Shown: piece after piece, positions 11,232 through 23,330 of the stretch
Layout: each line of letters opens with the position of its first letter
Numbering within the stretch: position 1 is the first letter of the stretch
Notes under the pieces: model-generated
The model's input: only the letters and a program-made list of their open reading frames with translations
Database searches by the model: none
What the model was told of the DNA's origin: nothing
From: Gnetum montanum
Taxonomy: Eukaryota > Streptophyta > Gnetopsida > Gnetales > Gnetaceae
Direction of reading: 5' to 3'
Length of the DNA: 64,000 nt
NCBI GenBank assembly: GCA_015680685.1
Contig: MNCI01037673.1
Coordinates: 1,071,911-1,135,910 of the forward strand
Made by a program: the position numbers and the translations under genes

Positions 11232-13140
11232 CCTTTATCGTGAAGCCTATTTCATTGATGGATTTTGCTACTTCTGTACAGTTAACAAAGGCTTTGAAAA
11301 AACAAAAAGGCATTTCAGGTTCTCGTAAGTTGTACATATATATTGTAAATACATGGATATATTGAGACGATATTCAGCATTTTGGTTTATAAGATCAATC
11401 CGAAATGCTTGTAAGCGGCTTTATAAAAGATACATCCACTATGCTGGATTGTGCTTTAATTTTAGAATTTTTGATTTCACAATTACACAATGTAAATAGC
11501 ATACTTTTTTCTTTAGCAAATGGCTGAACTGTTGGAAAGTATCTCTCTGATCCCAGATGCCTTGTTACAAAAATCGAAGCCTAGTAAGTATCGGTAACAA
11601 GTGTGTAAATAGCATAGTTTGGGTTTTGGCAAATGCCCATATGGGTCAGCGCTCTTTGGTAAGGAATTCCATAGAGATGGCCATGGAGAGGTTTTATTTA
11701 CCTCTACAGACGGGCACTGTAAATTAGATTTGTTTTACATGTAAAAGGAAGATTTTATTATTTAAAAAATTGAAGTACAAAAAGAAGTTACTTGTGGATA
11801 ATGGTTACATATCTATGAATTAAACTTATTTAGAGCTTCTATTGGTGTTTTTAAGATTTGGGATCATGTAAGATGTTTAATTGCAATATTATTGCAGATT
11901 GATTCATTTGTACACTGTACTACTTACCACGCAATTAAATACGGTTGTATTGATGTCTTTGGCAATTGTTTGAGTACAGGTAATGGGGAAGTGTACGTTT
12001 TGTTGAGCTAGATGTGACATTATTTTAAAAGTAAGAAATATTGTGCTGTATATTAAATTGGTTGCAACCAAATTTTAAACTCTGTTTTTTGGTCATGACT
12101 AGCTGTAATTCATGGTAAACAGCCGAGTCTTTTTACGGTCAGGCGTCCGAGGCTTATTTATTCGTTTTGGCTCGTGAATTTTTACTCTTTAAAAGATCAA
12201 AATATGAAATAGGTTGAAGCTGTTTGTCTGTGTATATAGAGTTTGGGGTCTACATTCTGATTTTTTTTTATTTCATTGGATAAATATTTCAAAAGAATTG
12301 CTGGAAATTCATGATAAAAGGATGGTTCTATGATGACTATGGTTTAATAAATAGATAGGATATTCAATAGTACGTTCTTTATTGAAATGCTCACTAATTC
12401 TAACTAAGTTTACATTTTGGTAAAGTAAAGAGTATATAAAAAGCTTTGTGAAAATATAACAAGTAAAAAATATATATATTTTTGATTAGTTTTGGGAAAG
12501 TTTTAATGCAAAGGCAAATTGTTTATCTGCCAGATGGGATGGAGCACCAATAGGATCTCATCATTACAAGTTGAAAGTTGAAATAGGTTGAACGTGATGA
12601 GGGTTGAAATAGGTAGAGCATTATGCAACACACTTTAACATAAACATGAATACTGCATTTTCCTGCTATGCTTCTATTGCATTGAAACACATGACCTAGA
12701 CTTAGAATATTATAGTTATAAATTTAATTGATTTATTTAGAATTTCCATGCTTATACTGAAGTACATTAGAGGAAATTAAAACATTATATTTTCGAAATT
12801 CGTAGCAGTTATATTTCTACTCTCTCGGGTAGATCCAACAGGTCAAGAAAGGTAATAAACTTTGAAAAGATCAGCTTCGGTTGCAGAAGTACAAACTATT
12901 TTAGGTTCCTGTTAAGAGGGGGAAAGCTTTTGTTTTACGGAAGTTGATAAATTTTATCATGTACTGTTGATCGTACCATTTAATTGTCCGTACGATAACG
13001 GATGAACAGCGTTTGGTGATATCTCAACCACAACTTTATGAGAATGGGATTGGATTGCAGAGCGTATTTGCAAAACCTTCGAAGAGAGGAGCATGAATTC
13101 GGTAGTCAACCGCAGCAGCCATGGCCAAAGGGTTGGCGCC
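11232..13140. other. ATG11 3' region and intergenic spacer before ABC4
   Basis: AT-rich DNA holding the ATG11 3' UTR at its left end and the ABC4 promoter/5' UTR at its right end. No additional reading frame of convincing length or family is seen. The ATGs at 13038 and 13093 precede the chosen ABC4 start. Confidence 0.5.
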
Positions 13141-16100
13141 ATGGCTGCTGCTTTTCCTTATCTTCATTCTGCTGCAACATTTCCTTTTCCGGTAAATTCT
13201 TTCAAACGCTCGTTTCAGATTGGAATACAAGCTACGGCAGCTAAACGCATTGTAAGAAATGAAGAACTACGCTGCTTTACACCGCTGCGCCGATTCTCGT
13301 CTTCGCGGTGCAAGTGCAAACGCCGGGCCGAGGCTGAAATGCGTGAGCATCATGTGTCCAGAACTGCTCTTATTTGGAGGGCCATTAAACTTCCTATTTA
13401 CTCCGTCGCCGTCATTCCACTCACGGTACTTCTTCTGCGATACTTGCAAATTTGTTATGCGCAACTATAAAGGACTTACGTTGTAAATCCAACTTAGAAT
13501 TCTTAAGTTTTTTTTTTTATATTTGATTATAAGATTAGCTTTACAAATGAAGATACGGAATGAAGCCTAGAATAATTGATACTGGTTAGTTGTTTAAACT
13601 TCAAAAAGATTTTTGACAGAGATCTATCCTTGCATTGTGGTTTAAGATCGTTTATGAAAGGTAGAGTGTCCATTTTAGTCATACACTGATCCTGCTAATT
13701 AATTTGTGTGTTTTAAACCAACACACCTTTTTCAGGTTGGAACTGCCGCTGCTTTTATGCAAATCCAGGCCTTAAATATAGGGCGTTACCTTGTGCTTCT
13801 GTTTTCATCTGTACTTATCATTGCGTGGCTCAACCTGAGGTAAACACATCAAAGAGTTTTCAAACATTTGCTTATCCCGGTGAGCCTAAGTCAACATGAA
13901 GCTATGTTAATTTTCAATGTTGAGACAGCTAACTCCAAGCTCTTAATTGTGTTGTCGAAGAGTACTTCTGCTTGGAAAGTTTCACTCAAGTAATTCTGAA
14001 CGGTTAATGTTTATCCTTGGAACAGTAATGATGTGTACGACTTTGACACAGGGGCAGACAAGGATAAATTGGAGTCGGTAGTTAATATCTCTGGAAGGTG
14101 AATTCAGTTCCATGATTTTACACTATTTGATCGATCATGTTGTAGTTCAAATATTGACTTTTCCTTTTATTTGTTTCGTTTTGTTTTTTCCAGACGTAAT
14201 GTGGTGATGTATGCTGCATATGCTTCCCTAGTTACGGGCTCAATAGGACTCATACGGGCCTCCGTACTAGCAGGCGATGCCAGGGTTGCTGTATTGCTTC
14301 TTTGTGCAGTTTTATGTGGTTATATATACCAGGTATTAAGCCAAATGAACTAGGATATATATTTCTGAAACTGAAATCGAAACTGAAGTTTTACTAATGG
14401 CCACTTGAGATCTTCCTGGAACTGTTGGACTGCACAGTTTAAAGTTAGCAAGTAGCTAAAACTGATTTTCTTGAAAGCATTATAGTCAGCCTCAAGGCTC
14501 AAACTATTTAAAAGGGTCATCATTTAGAGGTTCAATGTTCATCCCAATAGGCCAGGTCGTGCAGGCCTTGGTTGCAGGCCTTGGTAGATGAGCAAAAGCT
14601 AGACTTATTTTCAGTAGCCAAAATACATGAAAGCTATTGAAGATGATCACCTCATGATTGAATTCTTAATGCCTTCTGCAGGTTTACTGAAGATTCTGAA
14701 GCTTGCATCTATTCGCATTGTTTCTTCATTGGTTAAGTAGGTTTTAAAGTACATATGACATATGATCACATGACATAAATCATAAACATGTTTTGTTTTC
14801 AGTCTCCTCCATTCCGATTATCATATCAAGGTTTGGGAGAGCCTCTCTGCTTTTTGGCTTTTGGACCACTTGCAACAACGGCATTTTACTTTAGCCAGGC
14901 AAGCAATAGGTAATGGATATTCAAATTTCAAAAATTTCCAGTTTCTAGTTTCCACAATGAAAGATGATTAAAAATGTTGCTTAAGTATATTCCTATTAAA
15001 CATGATGTGAATGTTTCAGTGAAACGGGGTTTCTAACTCTGAGCAATACAGTGCTTTGTCTGTCCATCCTAGTTGGCCTCACGACCACCTTGATTTTATT
15101 TTGCAGTCATTTTCATCAGGTTTGCTTTTTCACCCTTCGTTAAATTGCCTCCCATTTCATCTATTTTATTTTCTTAAGGTGTTGAGATTAAGATATCATA
15201 TAAGCTAACAGATTTTATGAATAGGTTAGATTGATGGAGATCGGGCAATTGGAAAACTATCCCCATTGGTGATTACTACTATCCTTTACTCCTGTATATT
15301 GATTTTAAGTATATTCACTGAGTAGTAAAGTCATCCATTTCAGTTTACCTAATCCTTTATACGGTAGTATAAACTCTTGTGATTGAACCTGTAATAGCAA
15401 TGGTGCAAATTATAACTCACAAGTCCCACCGACAAGCTGCACTAACCTGTGATATTTTCTTTTGCAATATAAGCAGGTTAGGTTAGGTACACAAAGAGGT
15501 TACCAGATTGTTAAATATTCTATAGCCACTCTTTATTTTCTCCCATGGCTTTTCACGGCATTGGGGTCCATCCCACTACTTTGTCCTGTAAGTCTATAAT
15601 AATTATGGAACGTTTCTCCCTGTTTTTATTCAGGAGGGTTCAGCATAATTTTCATAAGTTATTTGTTAGCTTATGCATCCTAACATTTGTTTCTTGATGT
15701 TAGCTTTTCTGTCTGCTGACTTTACCCGTGGCAAACACTTTGGTTGAATTCGTTCGGACTAATCACAACGTAAGGATTTTGGTAGAGCATTTATGAAATT
15801 GGTTATACAACATATCATCTGCATATTCTTTTCGTTTATGATTGCAATGTTACTTGTCACGTGAGCTACTGGGGTGCCGACTCTCTAAGGAGCAGCTGGC
15901 TAGCACAGTGAAGCAAAATCCCATGATTCTCACTGGTCCTATCCCAGTTTCATGGAAAAGAGGAATAGAAACGTTTTCTATGATTCTTGATATTACACCT
16001 TTTTAAAAAAAATATTTGGAAAGGTTTCTAGGAAATCTTTAAAATGAGTTCTACGAGATTTTAGAATATAAAGTAATTTAGTAATACTTAATGCTTTTCT

Positions 16101-16256
16101 GATCGATTTGGGATTAGATTTTTACGGTTGGTGCAATATGTGCAGAACAAGGAGAAGATTTTCATGGCCAAATATTACGGTGTTCGCTTGCATGTTTCAT
16201 TTGGAGTAGCTCTCACCTTAGGACTTGTCTTTGCCAAGTTCATCTTACGTTACTAG
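13141..16256 (+). CDS. 1,4-dihydroxy-2-naphthoate polyprenyltransferase (ABC4/MenA type), ten exons
   Basis: This UbiA-family membrane enzyme attaches the phytyl chain to 1,4-dihydroxy-2-naphthoate in phylloquinone (vitamin K1) synthesis for photosystem I; it acts in plastids. Exons: 13141-13425, 13736-13839, 14026-14097, 14194-14332, 14803-14909, 15020-15119, 15230-15268, 15477-15587, 15704-15769 and 16146-16256. All introns are GT-AG and in phase, giving 377 aa, the usual plant size. About the first 60 residues are a Ser/Ala/Arg-rich transit peptide. The first Asp-rich prenyl-diphosphate site is SNDVYDFDTGADK (about residues 130-142). The second is IDGDRAIGKLSPLV, begun in the 39-bp exon 7. 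CPPFRLSYQGLGEP-like and KIFMAKYYGVRLH blocks are typical of the plant enzyme. The start at 13141 has a strong context (gccATGg); an in-frame ATG at 13093 would add 16 residues. Confidence 0.95.
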
Positions 16257-17279
16257 AGAGAGTGGACGATCCATGACATCATCAAGGACATTTAATGTAC
16301 CCTAAAGAATGGTGATTCCTCTAACTGCATTTCGATGCTAAGGAAGAAAAAGAATGGGATTTGCCACCCATCTTGTTCCATTAAAAGAACCATACGTTGC
16401 AGTACACTCAAATATGGAACATGCTTGTCTTAGCTGCTATCACATAACTGAGGGATTGACACTATGAGCCGCTATTAACAGGGATTGGAGAGCGCAATTC
16501 CTTATTCTTCATTCCTTTGTTAGCTTTCCATACAGGGACAGTTTCGAAGGCCATACGTCATGTCAGCTTTTTCTTGGTACCAGTTTATGGCTTTCTGCCC
16601 AATTTTTCTCAGCTTATATTTTTAATTTTTCCTAACAATAATGGTAAGGTGCTTATTTTACCGAGTTAAACTGATGCACGGTATCCATTCCTTCCACAAG
16701 AATATGCTTATTTCATGGATTGAGTGTTGCTTTGCTTCTGGGAAATTTGTGCTGATTATGGAGGGTGTTGGACCTAAAAAGAAGTTTTATTAATAGTAAG
16801 AGTGTCAAATACATAAACCTGAGCAAGTCACGACGACAAAAAATATGGAAAACTCAGATTACTTTAGCTACAATATTAATTACTTTAGCTATGACAACAT
16901 TAATGATAGGGTAGTGTAGTATAGTGTAGCACCATAGTATAGACTTACACATTTTACATAGTCATCATGTTTTTTTTGTTTTTTTTATTATGATGTAAAG
17001 ATATATGGAAGATTTGCAAAGTAGGTTAGTGGCTTCATTTCTTTATTTTGTTAAAAATTCAATTTTGCCTTCTATAGATAACTCTAATTTATCATGATCT
17101 TATTAGAAATATTATTTTGCATATTTGATAATCGTGTAGTACAAAACATAATGGTAACATTCCATGATCTCATGTGGCTATTCTTCTAAGAATTTCCCTT
17201 AATTAGTTGTACTAATAAGACTTGGTTTTTTTGAACCTTTATGATATATTTACTTATCAACCTATTTATACAACACTTT
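16257..17279. other. ABC4 3' region and gene-free DNA
   Basis: Contains the probable ABC4 3' UTR, then AT-rich DNA. No coding region, RNA gene or clear repeat boundary is seen. Confidence 0.45.
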
Positions 17280-18332
17280 TCATGGCCAAATAAGGAAAAC
17301 CAAGTTGTATTTGTTCAAGAACATCAATTATAGAGATTATTCCCTTGACACAATAATTAATGGAAAAGTTCAAAGCCATAAAAAGAAAACTACAAATGAT
17401 CTTCATTAACTTTGAAAGGACATATAATAAGGTACTTAAGGATATTATTTGGTGAACTTTAGGAAAGACAAATGTCCTTGATAAATAAAACGTAGTGATG
17501 TATGAAGGAATGGAACAACATGTGAAACAACTTAAGATTTTACACTAGGTTCTAAAATTAAAAGATTTCAAGATGGTGAAAGTGATAACGCTATAAGATA
17601 TAATTGATCAAAAAATACCCACAATTTTAAATCCTTATTATGATTGATACTTTACAACCTCCACATTATCATTATGAGGATATTTGGCAACACAAATACT
17701 CTTCAATGGTTAAATTAACATGACCATAAAATCCAGATGAGTACAATGGAGACAATTGACTTTCTATATGACAAATAAAGTCTAATTTTAAAAAACTAAT
17801 TTTAATTTTTTTTTTATTCAAGAGCATTGACTCTCCCATGCATGTTTGTTCCCTTAACTTCCAAATCAATAGATTGGCCTAGCTTACTTCACTACCTAAG
17901 AACAGCTCCTTGAAAGGGATAGAATTATGTGTGAATACCAATTGTTACCTCTAGGATTTTTAATATCACCAACTTTCACTAAACATTGAATTATGCAAAA
18001 ATATGTTAAAAGGTTCCTTAGAGTTTTAGTGATCATGTTCCTTAGACAAGAAAAAAAAACCCTTTTTGTCATGGCATGCAACAAAATTACAAAGTTCCCT
18101 CATGATATGTGCTTGGATGTCACTTTCAAAGTAACCCTCAAACTCAGTTGCCATATTCTCTACAATATATTAGATGAGATATTGCAATGTCCATGTTGCA
18201 TTGATAACATTCACAAAAGCTCACATTTTGAAGCATTGTCAACAACTCCCGAAGAACTGGCAATAGTGAACTACAATTCTAGGGTTTTACTTGGTGTTTT
18301 TAAGCAAGTTGATCTAACACATCCTCCCTTGC
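17280..18332 (+). pseudogene. Decayed reverse-transcriptase-bearing retroelement fragments
   Basis: Translating 17370-17520 gives a broken peptide with MIFINFERTYNKV and a following MYEGM, which matches the FIDFEKAYD...MYEG region of LINE-type or LINE-derived reverse transcriptases. Downstream, 17920-18060 translates to a YQLLPLGF...MQKYVKRFLRVLVIMFLRQ run resembling the RT core of LTR elements (catalytic Asp pair not present). Frames are interrupted by many stops. The first match is moderately secure; the second is weak. Both are dead fragments. Confidence 0.4.
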
Positions 18333-18534
18333 TAAAATTCTGAACATGGGCAGATGTTAATTGTGCCCTTCAATAACTTATATAAAATTCTGAACATGGG
18401 CAGATGTTAATTGTGCCCTTCAATAACTTATATAAAATTCTGAACATGGGCAGATGTTAATTGTGCCCTTCAATAACTTATATAAAATTCTGAACATGGG
18501 CAGATGTTAATTGTGCCCTTCAATAACTTATATA
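18333..18534. repeat. Perfect 50-bp x 4 tandem repeat
   Basis: A 50-bp unit beginning aaaattctgaacatgggcag repeats at starts spaced exactly 50 bp apart (18340, 18390, 18440 and 18490 for the internal ctgaacatgg). The four copies show no differences. The array ends abruptly where tatataaaat becomes tatattaagg. Identity between copies means recent expansion or assembly collapse/expansion. Confidence 0.95.
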
Positions 18535-19252
18535 TTAAGGTACACTTTCATCTTTCGCACATTTCTTAGATCGATAAAAAGGACATGGAAAAATAATTGA
18601 AAATAATTTGGAGAAATTGTAAATAAATAGGGATCTCGTTGTTCCTAGAGACTAATGGCAAAAGAGAAATCAAGCTAACCTCATTTTGTTAGGATAAAGT
18701 TAAGATGATAATGATAATTGTTGGACACTTCTTCTGTGGAAAGTAATGGCAGCTACCTAGAAACACCTTAACACAAACTTATCTCAGCACCACTTCTCAT
18801 ATTCAAAACATTGCATTTTCATTTTGTTTCTGGTGCATACATTGACTATCTCAACAAACGTCACGTACAGTATCATAATATGCATCATCATAAAAATATC
18901 TACAGCACTTCAACACGCACAGCAGCTTTACTCTTTGTTAGAGGGGTTCAAGCATTAATGACATAAAAATATTGAAACTGATATCTTAAGCATAAATAAG
19001 ACGTGCAGTGTAATTTTAAAAAACATGAATCACTGCAAAGGGCATCCGTAACTCATCAATATTTTGACTGCTAAAATATAAATGACAAAATATTGTAAAA
19101 TTCATCTAACCACAGCCGCTATCAGCATGTTCTCTGATTGCAAACTTTCAATGGTAAATAAAAACAAGTATTATGGCATGTGAGGGACAAAAACAAGTGA
19201 TTTATTGGAATGTATCCATCATCCCACCACGACAATGATATAAAAATTAGAA
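18535..19252. other. Gene-free spacer, probable QCR9 3' flank
   Basis: AT-rich DNA between the tandem repeat and the last QCR9 exon (- strand). The right end should hold the QCR9 3' UTR. No gene or repeat is recognised. Confidence 0.45.
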
Positions 19253-22106
19253 TCATTCATCACCACCACCAACCCTAGAATTCAAGACAGGAATATCTTG
19301 GTACGCCTTCTGCAGCAGAGAAAACAAAGCCAATATTAAAAGCAGTTCATGAAACATTATCGATATTCAAATCCCATCGACAGAAATATAAACCAAAATT
19401 AACCGAAAAATTTTAAAATAAAGACATTTAAAAAAAAAAAGCAATTTACCCCAACATTGTTGTATTCCCATATTTTCTTTGTTCCATAATCGATTGCCTG
19501 GAAACCAAAAAAGGGTTAGCAACAAAAGAATCAATAAGTGTTCTTTTACAATGAATACAATTTGCAAAATACTTTGCAATGCTATCAGGTTCCTGAAATA
19601 ATTTGTAGACTCGATGAAATCTACAGCCCATGAAAACTAACATGTAAAATAACAATGATGAATGTCAAAAGTAGAAAATTGAAAATAAACACTCAAAGAT
19701 ATTTCTCAGTTATTTTTTCAGAGTTCATTCGCATCATAACATTAGGTAATTAATTATTGTGCAAATGAACTGCAATCCTGAAGGAAATCAAGCAACAAAA
19801 CAAGGTTTCTGCATACCTCTGTTCACAATTGAACAGTTTGTAGGATTTCAACAGGTTTAAAAGAATGTGTATTTCCTAGAAATATCATGATCCCCGGTTT
19901 GTTTATTTGATCCCAAGCTATTTCGGGTTGCACTCCAAAATTGCATTTTTTATAAAATCTGTTATATCTTATTCTTTATTATTTGCAGGGTGAAAGTGTG
20001 AAACCAATCAAAACTCACCTAAGTTTTGTTTCATATATTTTAAGAGTGACACTGGAATCAGTGCTGCAGGACTTGTCATCCAATACATATATCATGTAAC
20101 CAATAGGCCAAAATCCTTTCAGTTTGTTGTAAATTTTCACATCCAGGACTTTTCTAATGAAGATTTCCCAAGTTCCAAGTTGGAGATGAACAATTTTGCT
20201 TATAGGAAAAAAACACTCAATGATTTGCATACAGATGTTGTCGCTAATGGTTGCAAAAGTTACTTGAGCAAATAAAGGTTAGTGGATAATCTCTTTTAAT
20301 TTTCTGCAAAGGATAGGTGAATTAATGCAAATGAATGATATATAATTGAATGATGTGTTTCCTCTTGAGAAAAATCATTACCAGGTGTAAAACTTAAGCA
20401 TGCATCTATTTACAGTATTTACACTAACATAATAACAACGACCTAATATCTGTTCTCCCAAACTCTTGCAGACGATTTCTTTTCCCCAACTCATTTGTAC
20501 ATTTTTTCTGAATAATCTTATCCAAGCTATCTGCATCAGAGACCGTTTACCTCCAAAAAACAAAAGTCTAATCAGTTTGTTGGGTGGATCATCAAGAAAC
20601 TACACTGGCCCAATATAATATTATAGAGTCTGAATATCAGTGAAACCATGTTTCCATTGCAGCCTCAGAAATTAACAAAATGCCTGTAGAAATTCCATAA
20701 GCTGAAATTTCCCATCTTCAAGATGCATGCACAGAGTTTAACAACAGGAAACGTAATTTGCCACTCAAAGGTACCATTGTCAACAAGGACAATAACTCAC
20801 TTTGAACCCGTGGAGTTATAGCTGATAAGTCAGTCTCCGCAAAAGTTTAAAACTTTAAACCCCACATTAAAAAAATCTAGAGCATAAACTAAACAAAAAT
20901 CCATATCGTTAAATGTAATTTTGGTTACCATTAACAGCTCCGGACTCAATGCCTCTGGACTAAATGACTCTAACCCTAGGATAAGTGATCAAATAAGATA
21001 ACAATTCAGACGAGAACAAGTCATCTATTAAATTTACAAAAAGATACACGTCAGAACTTTATTCTTCACCAACCCAAGAGGGCAGTAATGAAATGACTTT
21101 TTGACCATTGACTACCACATCCTTTCAATAGAAACCACAACTCTCCATCTTAAAACGACACACCTAGGAAGTTTTAACTTAAAAATTTCACTAACACTAT
21201 GAAAATAGAAAATGTAAAGAGCATTCAGTCGTGAGTTTAAATCTTAAACTGCCAACATGCACCTCCACATTATACAACCAACACTGAAACTAATGTCTGC
21301 CAGCATTTTTTGCATATGTAAAAATTTAGTATCAAATGCTGGCTTATGTTTTCTTTTATTTATTACAGAACAGCCTTTGCTTCATAGCGTTCGCGCATAT
21401 TTTACCAAAAATAAGATCATGTCTACAAGAGTCACCGATTTATTTAACGGCTTGGTTGCATGTTTGCATTCACTGTCTATAGAGGGCACACTGGACTCCT
21501 TAAAATGCTTTCAAAAAGTTTGATTTTGTGATGCCTGAGATTTGTTAAGGAAGATGACTGGACTGAGTTTAGACTTTTATCCTTGCAAGGGACCGCTAAT
21601 AACATTGTCTGCTATAATGTCATTAAAGCATCTATTTCGTTATAAATTATAATAAATCGTCGGTTTGGATGGCAAAAGGTCATCAAAATCTCAAATAGGA
21701 AAAAACGATACATAAACACAGCACAGAAAGCATCTAATATAGTAAGGGATATTCTGGATCTTACGCAGATTGACCATAAAAAATCCAGACAAATTAGAAC
21801 GTTTGTAGAAATGATCATTTTCAAGGAAGGAGAAAAAGCAAATGCAAACAAGGAATAAAATCAATCGTGTAGTTCCACGTTCACAGATGAAATGAAGAAA
21901 GCCCTTAATTAGGTCAGAAGTTACAAATTCTAAGCCAATCACCTGATGCTAAAAGCAGTTCGATCAAAACAAAAACAAACGTGAAAGGCACGAAGATTTA
22001 CCCGTTCCCCAAAGAAGGCACCAGCGATGATGAAAGTTATGTAGACAGAATTCCTTCGCATCAACATGCGATAGGCTCCCTCCAACAGCCCTGCGCCACG
22101 ATCCAT
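19253..22106 (-). CDS. Cytochrome b-c1 complex subunit 9 (QCR9), three exons
   Basis: QCR9 is a small single-span subunit of mitochondrial complex III. Exons on the - strand are 22106-22002, 19497-19450 and 19309-19253, giving 35 + 16 + 18 = 69 aa, the usual plant size (about 70). The introns are GT-AG, all phase 0. The conserved core is RRNSVYITFIIAGAFFGER in exon 1, a membrane helix ending in GER; exon 2 reads IDYGTKKIWEYNNVG and exon 3 KAYQDIPVL. The first intron is 2504 bp, very long for a 210-bp coding sequence, with only AT-rich DNA recognised in it. An in-frame ATG at 22139 would add 11 residues; 22106 fits family N-termini (MD...). Confidence 0.92.
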
Positions 22107-22933
22107 GATTCTTGTGCGGTTCTGCGAATCGAGATTCAACCCTAATCAAAGGATGGCAACGACTGCAGCAATTTGACTGTTTCCGTGATAGACAATGAGG
22201 CTTGAAAAGAAATCTGCTTCACCGGGAGTAAATCGTATGTTTAAACATAAGTTGGAAGGACAAAGTGGGTTCAGACATAAAATGAAAATAAAATACATGT
22301 TAGTTTACCCAGCTACCGCACTGGGTTCGTAATGCGATGGTTACATTCCTGATCCGTTTCATGGGAGGTTATGGTTTCAATGCTTGCTTTGCTTGTTTGT
22401 TGGTAATGGAGTAGCCTTGTGGTGAAATACTCTTTAGTAAGGCTGCTCGACTTTTCTGACACCTATTTTTTACAACCCTATCACATAGGAAATATGATTT
22501 ACTATAAAAACACCATAAAATATGGGTGCATTGATGGGTTTGGAATGGATCTAGAGAACTATGTTTAACACAATGTCTAACTATAAGAGTATCACACAAT
22601 TACTCCCTTGCTAATATACTTTTTTTTAATAACCCTACCAGGACAATAGGGTAGATGTGATCTACTATAAGCATATACCATTAGAATGCCTTGAGTTATA
22701 GCACAATCTTTTAAAGAAAAACTAATTACAAAATTACTATAAATGAACCTTTGAAGTGGCTATTTACTAAGTGATTATGGAATGTTACAATCAGTGTTAT
22801 TGAATTATAAATCTTGGGGTGTATCTATGTTTTACTTGTTAGTTATTTCAAAGCTCTAACACACATAATGAGGTGTTAACCCCTATGACACTGTTAATAT
22901 CAATAGAACTTCTTTTCGGGGTCCCCGACCCGA

Positions 22934-22935
<2 letters not shown>
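22107..22935. other. QCR9 upstream region and old repeats
   Basis: The left 150 bp should hold the QCR9 promoter and 5' UTR. Further right, a stretch near 22400-22460 contains gagtagccttgtggtg, the body motif of the SINE-like elements at 3600 and 23160. The segment at 22785-22862 is an inverted match of about 2729-2800. No gene seen. Confidence 0.4.

Positions 22936-22966
<31 letters not shown>
22936..22966. repeat. Poly-C run of 31 bases
   Basis: Thirty-one consecutive C, preceded by a GC-rich bit (ggggtccccgacccgatg) in otherwise AT-rich DNA. An N follows at 23001. Long homopolymers of this kind are often sequencing or assembly artefacts. If real it would be a G-quadruplex-capable tract on the - strand. 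Confidence 0.9.
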
Positions 22967-23014
22967 AGGCTAACCAACATCACCATCCTCCACTGTGTCT
23001 NCCCATCACCTTAC

Positions 23015-23085
23015 AATGAGGTATTAGCATAGTGGCAAAACTCTTGAATTGAAAGATCCAAGTTATGAGTTTGGTTTTGATGGTT
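23015..23085 (+). repeat. tRNA-like SINE head, plus orientation
   Basis: Contains AATGAGGTATTAGCATAGTGGC; the TAGCATAGTGGC at 23025-23036 matches the Pol III A-box consensus at 11 of 12 positions. A weaker B-box-like ATGAGTTTGGTTTTGAT follows. Related to the blocks at 2815 (-) and 10365 (-). Confidence 0.45.
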
Positions 23086-23159
23086 GAATTATATGTTAAT
23101 TTGACTATATATCTTAGGGATATATATATTTTTGATTTTTAGCAACATACATAGGGGTT

Positions 23160-23330
23160 GGTAGCACAATCCCCTCACCACAGTAAGGTAAATGTGACCC
23201 AATAAACAAGCATGTTCTACCACAAGGCTACTTCGCTGCTGCCACATCTAGAAGTAACACAAGAACTAAACCCACAACCTCCCTGTTGAAAGGATCATGT
23301 CTTGACCATTGTGCTACACCCTAGGTGTAG
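23160..23330 (-). repeat. tRNA-derived SINE-like element, minus orientation
   Basis: On the - strand: GTGTAGCACAATGGTCAAGAC (A-box-like), then GGTTGTGGGTTTAGTTC (B-box-like), then a body with GAAGTAGCCTTGTGGTAGAA and ACATTTACCTTACTGTGG. Same order and orientation as 3600-3785. Confidence 0.5.

Noticed and set aside
18333-18534. CRISPR-like direct repeats
   Set aside because: The 50-bp units are contiguous with no spacers, in a plant genome; it is an ordinary tandem repeat.
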